This document shows positions 62,990-64,000 of a stretch of 64,000 bases of DNA, one piece after another. Positions within the stretch are counted from its first letter, which is position 1, and each line of letters opens with the position of its first letter. The notes under the pieces were generated by a model. The model was not told the origin of the DNA. It worked only from the letters and a program-made list of their open reading frames with translations, and searched no databases. A program made the translations under genes and the position numbers. This DNA is from Paenibacillus larvae subsp. larvae (GTDB lineage: Bacteria; Bacillota; Bacilli; Paenibacillales; NBRC-103111): positions 434,001 to 498,000 of the forward strand of contig NZ_CP019687.1 in the NCBI RefSeq assembly GCF_002003265.1, in the 5' to 3' direction.

Positions 62990-64000
62990 TTGGGTAAGCG
63001 CTTTATCTCTATTAATGGAAATGATTTTATTCGGATGATGCTTGCGGGTGCGGATAACCTGCAGAATAATGTAGACAAGATCAACGGATTAAATGTCTTT
63101 CCTGTTCCTGACGGTGATACGGGAACCAACATGAATCTGACACTTACTTCTGGCGTTGAAGAACTGAAAAAGAAACCTTCTGAGCATATCGGTAAAGCGG
63201 CCGAGACTCTTTCGAAGGGACTGCTTATGGGAGCCCGCGGGAATTCCGGGGTAATTTTATCCCAATTGTTCCGAGGATTCGCCAAATATGCACACGATTA
63301 TGAATCCATCAATCTGCAGCAGTTTGCTTCAGCACTGCAAGAAGGTGTGGATACGGCTTATAAAGCAGTGGTTAAGCCGGTGGAAGGGACTGTACTGACT
63401 GTTTCCAAGGATGCAGCAAGACATGCTTCTTCCATAGCTAGACGTTGCCAAAGCATGGATGAGCTTATGCAGGAAGTGCTGGACAAGGCAAAAGTATCGC
63501 TAGCTAAAACCCCAGATCTTCTTCCTGTTCTGAAACAGGTTGGTGTTGTGGATGCGGGAGGACAAGGCCTGGTTTGCATTTACGAAGGTTTTTTGAATGC
63601 TTTGCGCGGGATCACCGTAGACCCTGCTCAGCCTGTTTCTACGGATACAGATACGGGTCTCCGAGGAGTTACGCCTTCGGTAGCGGCTTTGGATCTTGCC
63701 CAGCAGGCCCATATTCCCCACGAACATACACGGGCCCAGTCTAAATTGGCCACAGAAGACATTGTATACGGCTATTGTACCGAATTTTTGCTTCGCGTCG
63801 TTCCGAACAAGGTAGAGGGTAAAAAATTCGAAGAAAACCGCTTCCGGGAAGAACTCGGGGCATGGGGAGATTCATTGCTGGTAGTTGCGGATGATGAACT
63901 GGTCAAGGTGCATATCCATGCCGAACATCCGGGATCTGTTATGAACCTGGCTCAAGAATACGGCGATTTAAGCCGTATCAAAATTGAAAATATGAGAGAC
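62990..64000 (+). CDS. fakA: Fatty acid kinase catalytic subunit FakA (YloV), 3' partial
   Basis: Phosphorylates fatty acids presented by FakB/DegV-type carriers for phospholipid synthesis. TTG 62990 (AAGGAG upstream) starts MGKRFISINGNDFI. The DhaK/DAK-type nucleotide-binding domain shows VFPVPDGDTGTNMNLTL and GARGNSGVILSQLFRG, and GVVDAGGQGL; the second domain begins with VYGYCTEFLL and includes VHIHAEHPG. The frame stays open to the window edge; about 200 more residues are expected. Confidence 0.92.
   Translation, partial: MGKRFISINGNDFIRMMLAGADNLQNNVDKINGLNVFPVPDGDTGTNMNLTLTSGVEELKKKPSEHIGKAAETLSKGLLMGARGNSGVILSQLFRGFAKYAHDYESINLQQFASALQEGVDTAYKAVVKPVEGTVLTVSKDAARHASSIARRCQSMDELMQEVLDKAKVSLAKTPDLLPVLKQVGVVDAGGQGLVCIYEGFLNALRGITVDPAQPVSTDTDTGLRGVTPSVAALDLAQQAHIPHEHTRAQSKLATEDIVYGYCTEFLLRVVPNKVEGKKFEENRFREELGAWGDSLLVVADDELVKVHIHAEHPGSVMNLAQEYGDLSRIKIENMRD

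Overview
The window looks like a chromosomal stretch of a spore-forming low-GC Gram-positive bacterium of the Paenibacillus type. The right half (38988-64000) follows the Bacillus subtilis yloA-yloV gene order (rqcH, calcium ATPase, yloC, remA, gmk, rpoZ, coaBC, priA, def, fmt, rsmB, rlmN, prpC, prkC, rsgA, rpe, spoVM, rpmB, yloU, yloV/fakA). Sporulation genes are present (spoVM, a YhcN-type lipoprotein). The many single-base frameshifts and gene remnants would fit a decaying genome such as P. larvae, but the species assignment is inference and was not tested.

Layout. 1-3290: right edge of an AT-rich accessory cluster with part of a LanB-type peptide dehydratase, a truncated SagB/nitroreductase-like piece and an EcsA/EcsB-like ABC transporter, probably from a modified-peptide (RiPP) locus. 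3421-7486: aroK, two crcB fluoride-channel genes (the second frameshifted), a divergent aroA, a C39-like peptidase broken by an 8-bp tandem repeat, and a CoA-binding protein. 7784-8626: a Gln/Ser/Gly/Tyr-rich repeat protein. 8732-12319: a NagE-like GlcNAc PTS permease (frameshifted) overlapping ptsI. 12363-19279: a broken DJ-1/PfpI gene, a zinc-finger protein, ccpA, mtnN, then acuC (frameshifted) and acuA divergent from acsA. 19432-23186: a class A penicillin-binding protein and rpsD with a structured leader. 23533-30588: a GAF-GGDEF cyclase, a TVP38-family protein, an HPr-like protein lacking the catalytic His, ylaN, a Ca2+/H+ antiporter, a broken asp23-type gene, ftsW and yugN.

30846-32384 is a decay zone: an M20 hydrolase with an internal deletion, a frameshifted CBS-domain gene and a response-regulator stub. 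32519-38780 holds the YhcN lipoprotein, ylbF, an inserted asparaginase gene, ylbG, an unknown gene, a LysR regulator, a PHP phosphoesterase and galU/gtaB. 38988-64000 is the housekeeping block, with dapF and a frameshifted yitJ-type methionine gene inserted between the calcium ATPase and yloC.

How the genes work together: acsA, acuA and acuC form the acetate activation/deacetylation switch, with the carbon-control regulator ccpA nearby. ptsI supplies phosphate to the PTS. The coaBC-priA-def-fmt-rsmB-rlmN run serves CoA synthesis, replication restart, translation initiation and rRNA modification. prpC/prkC is the PASTA kinase-phosphatase pair.

The most interesting unexplained signals are a dispersed repeat of about 110 bp with inverted termini (three full-length and three shortened or degenerate copies), the 8-bp repeat in the C39 gene, and a run of frameshifts in which every reading frame is restored by adding one base at or beside a short homopolymer. 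The last may be real decay or a sequencing artefact. No rRNA, tRNA, CRISPR array or intact insertion sequence was seen.
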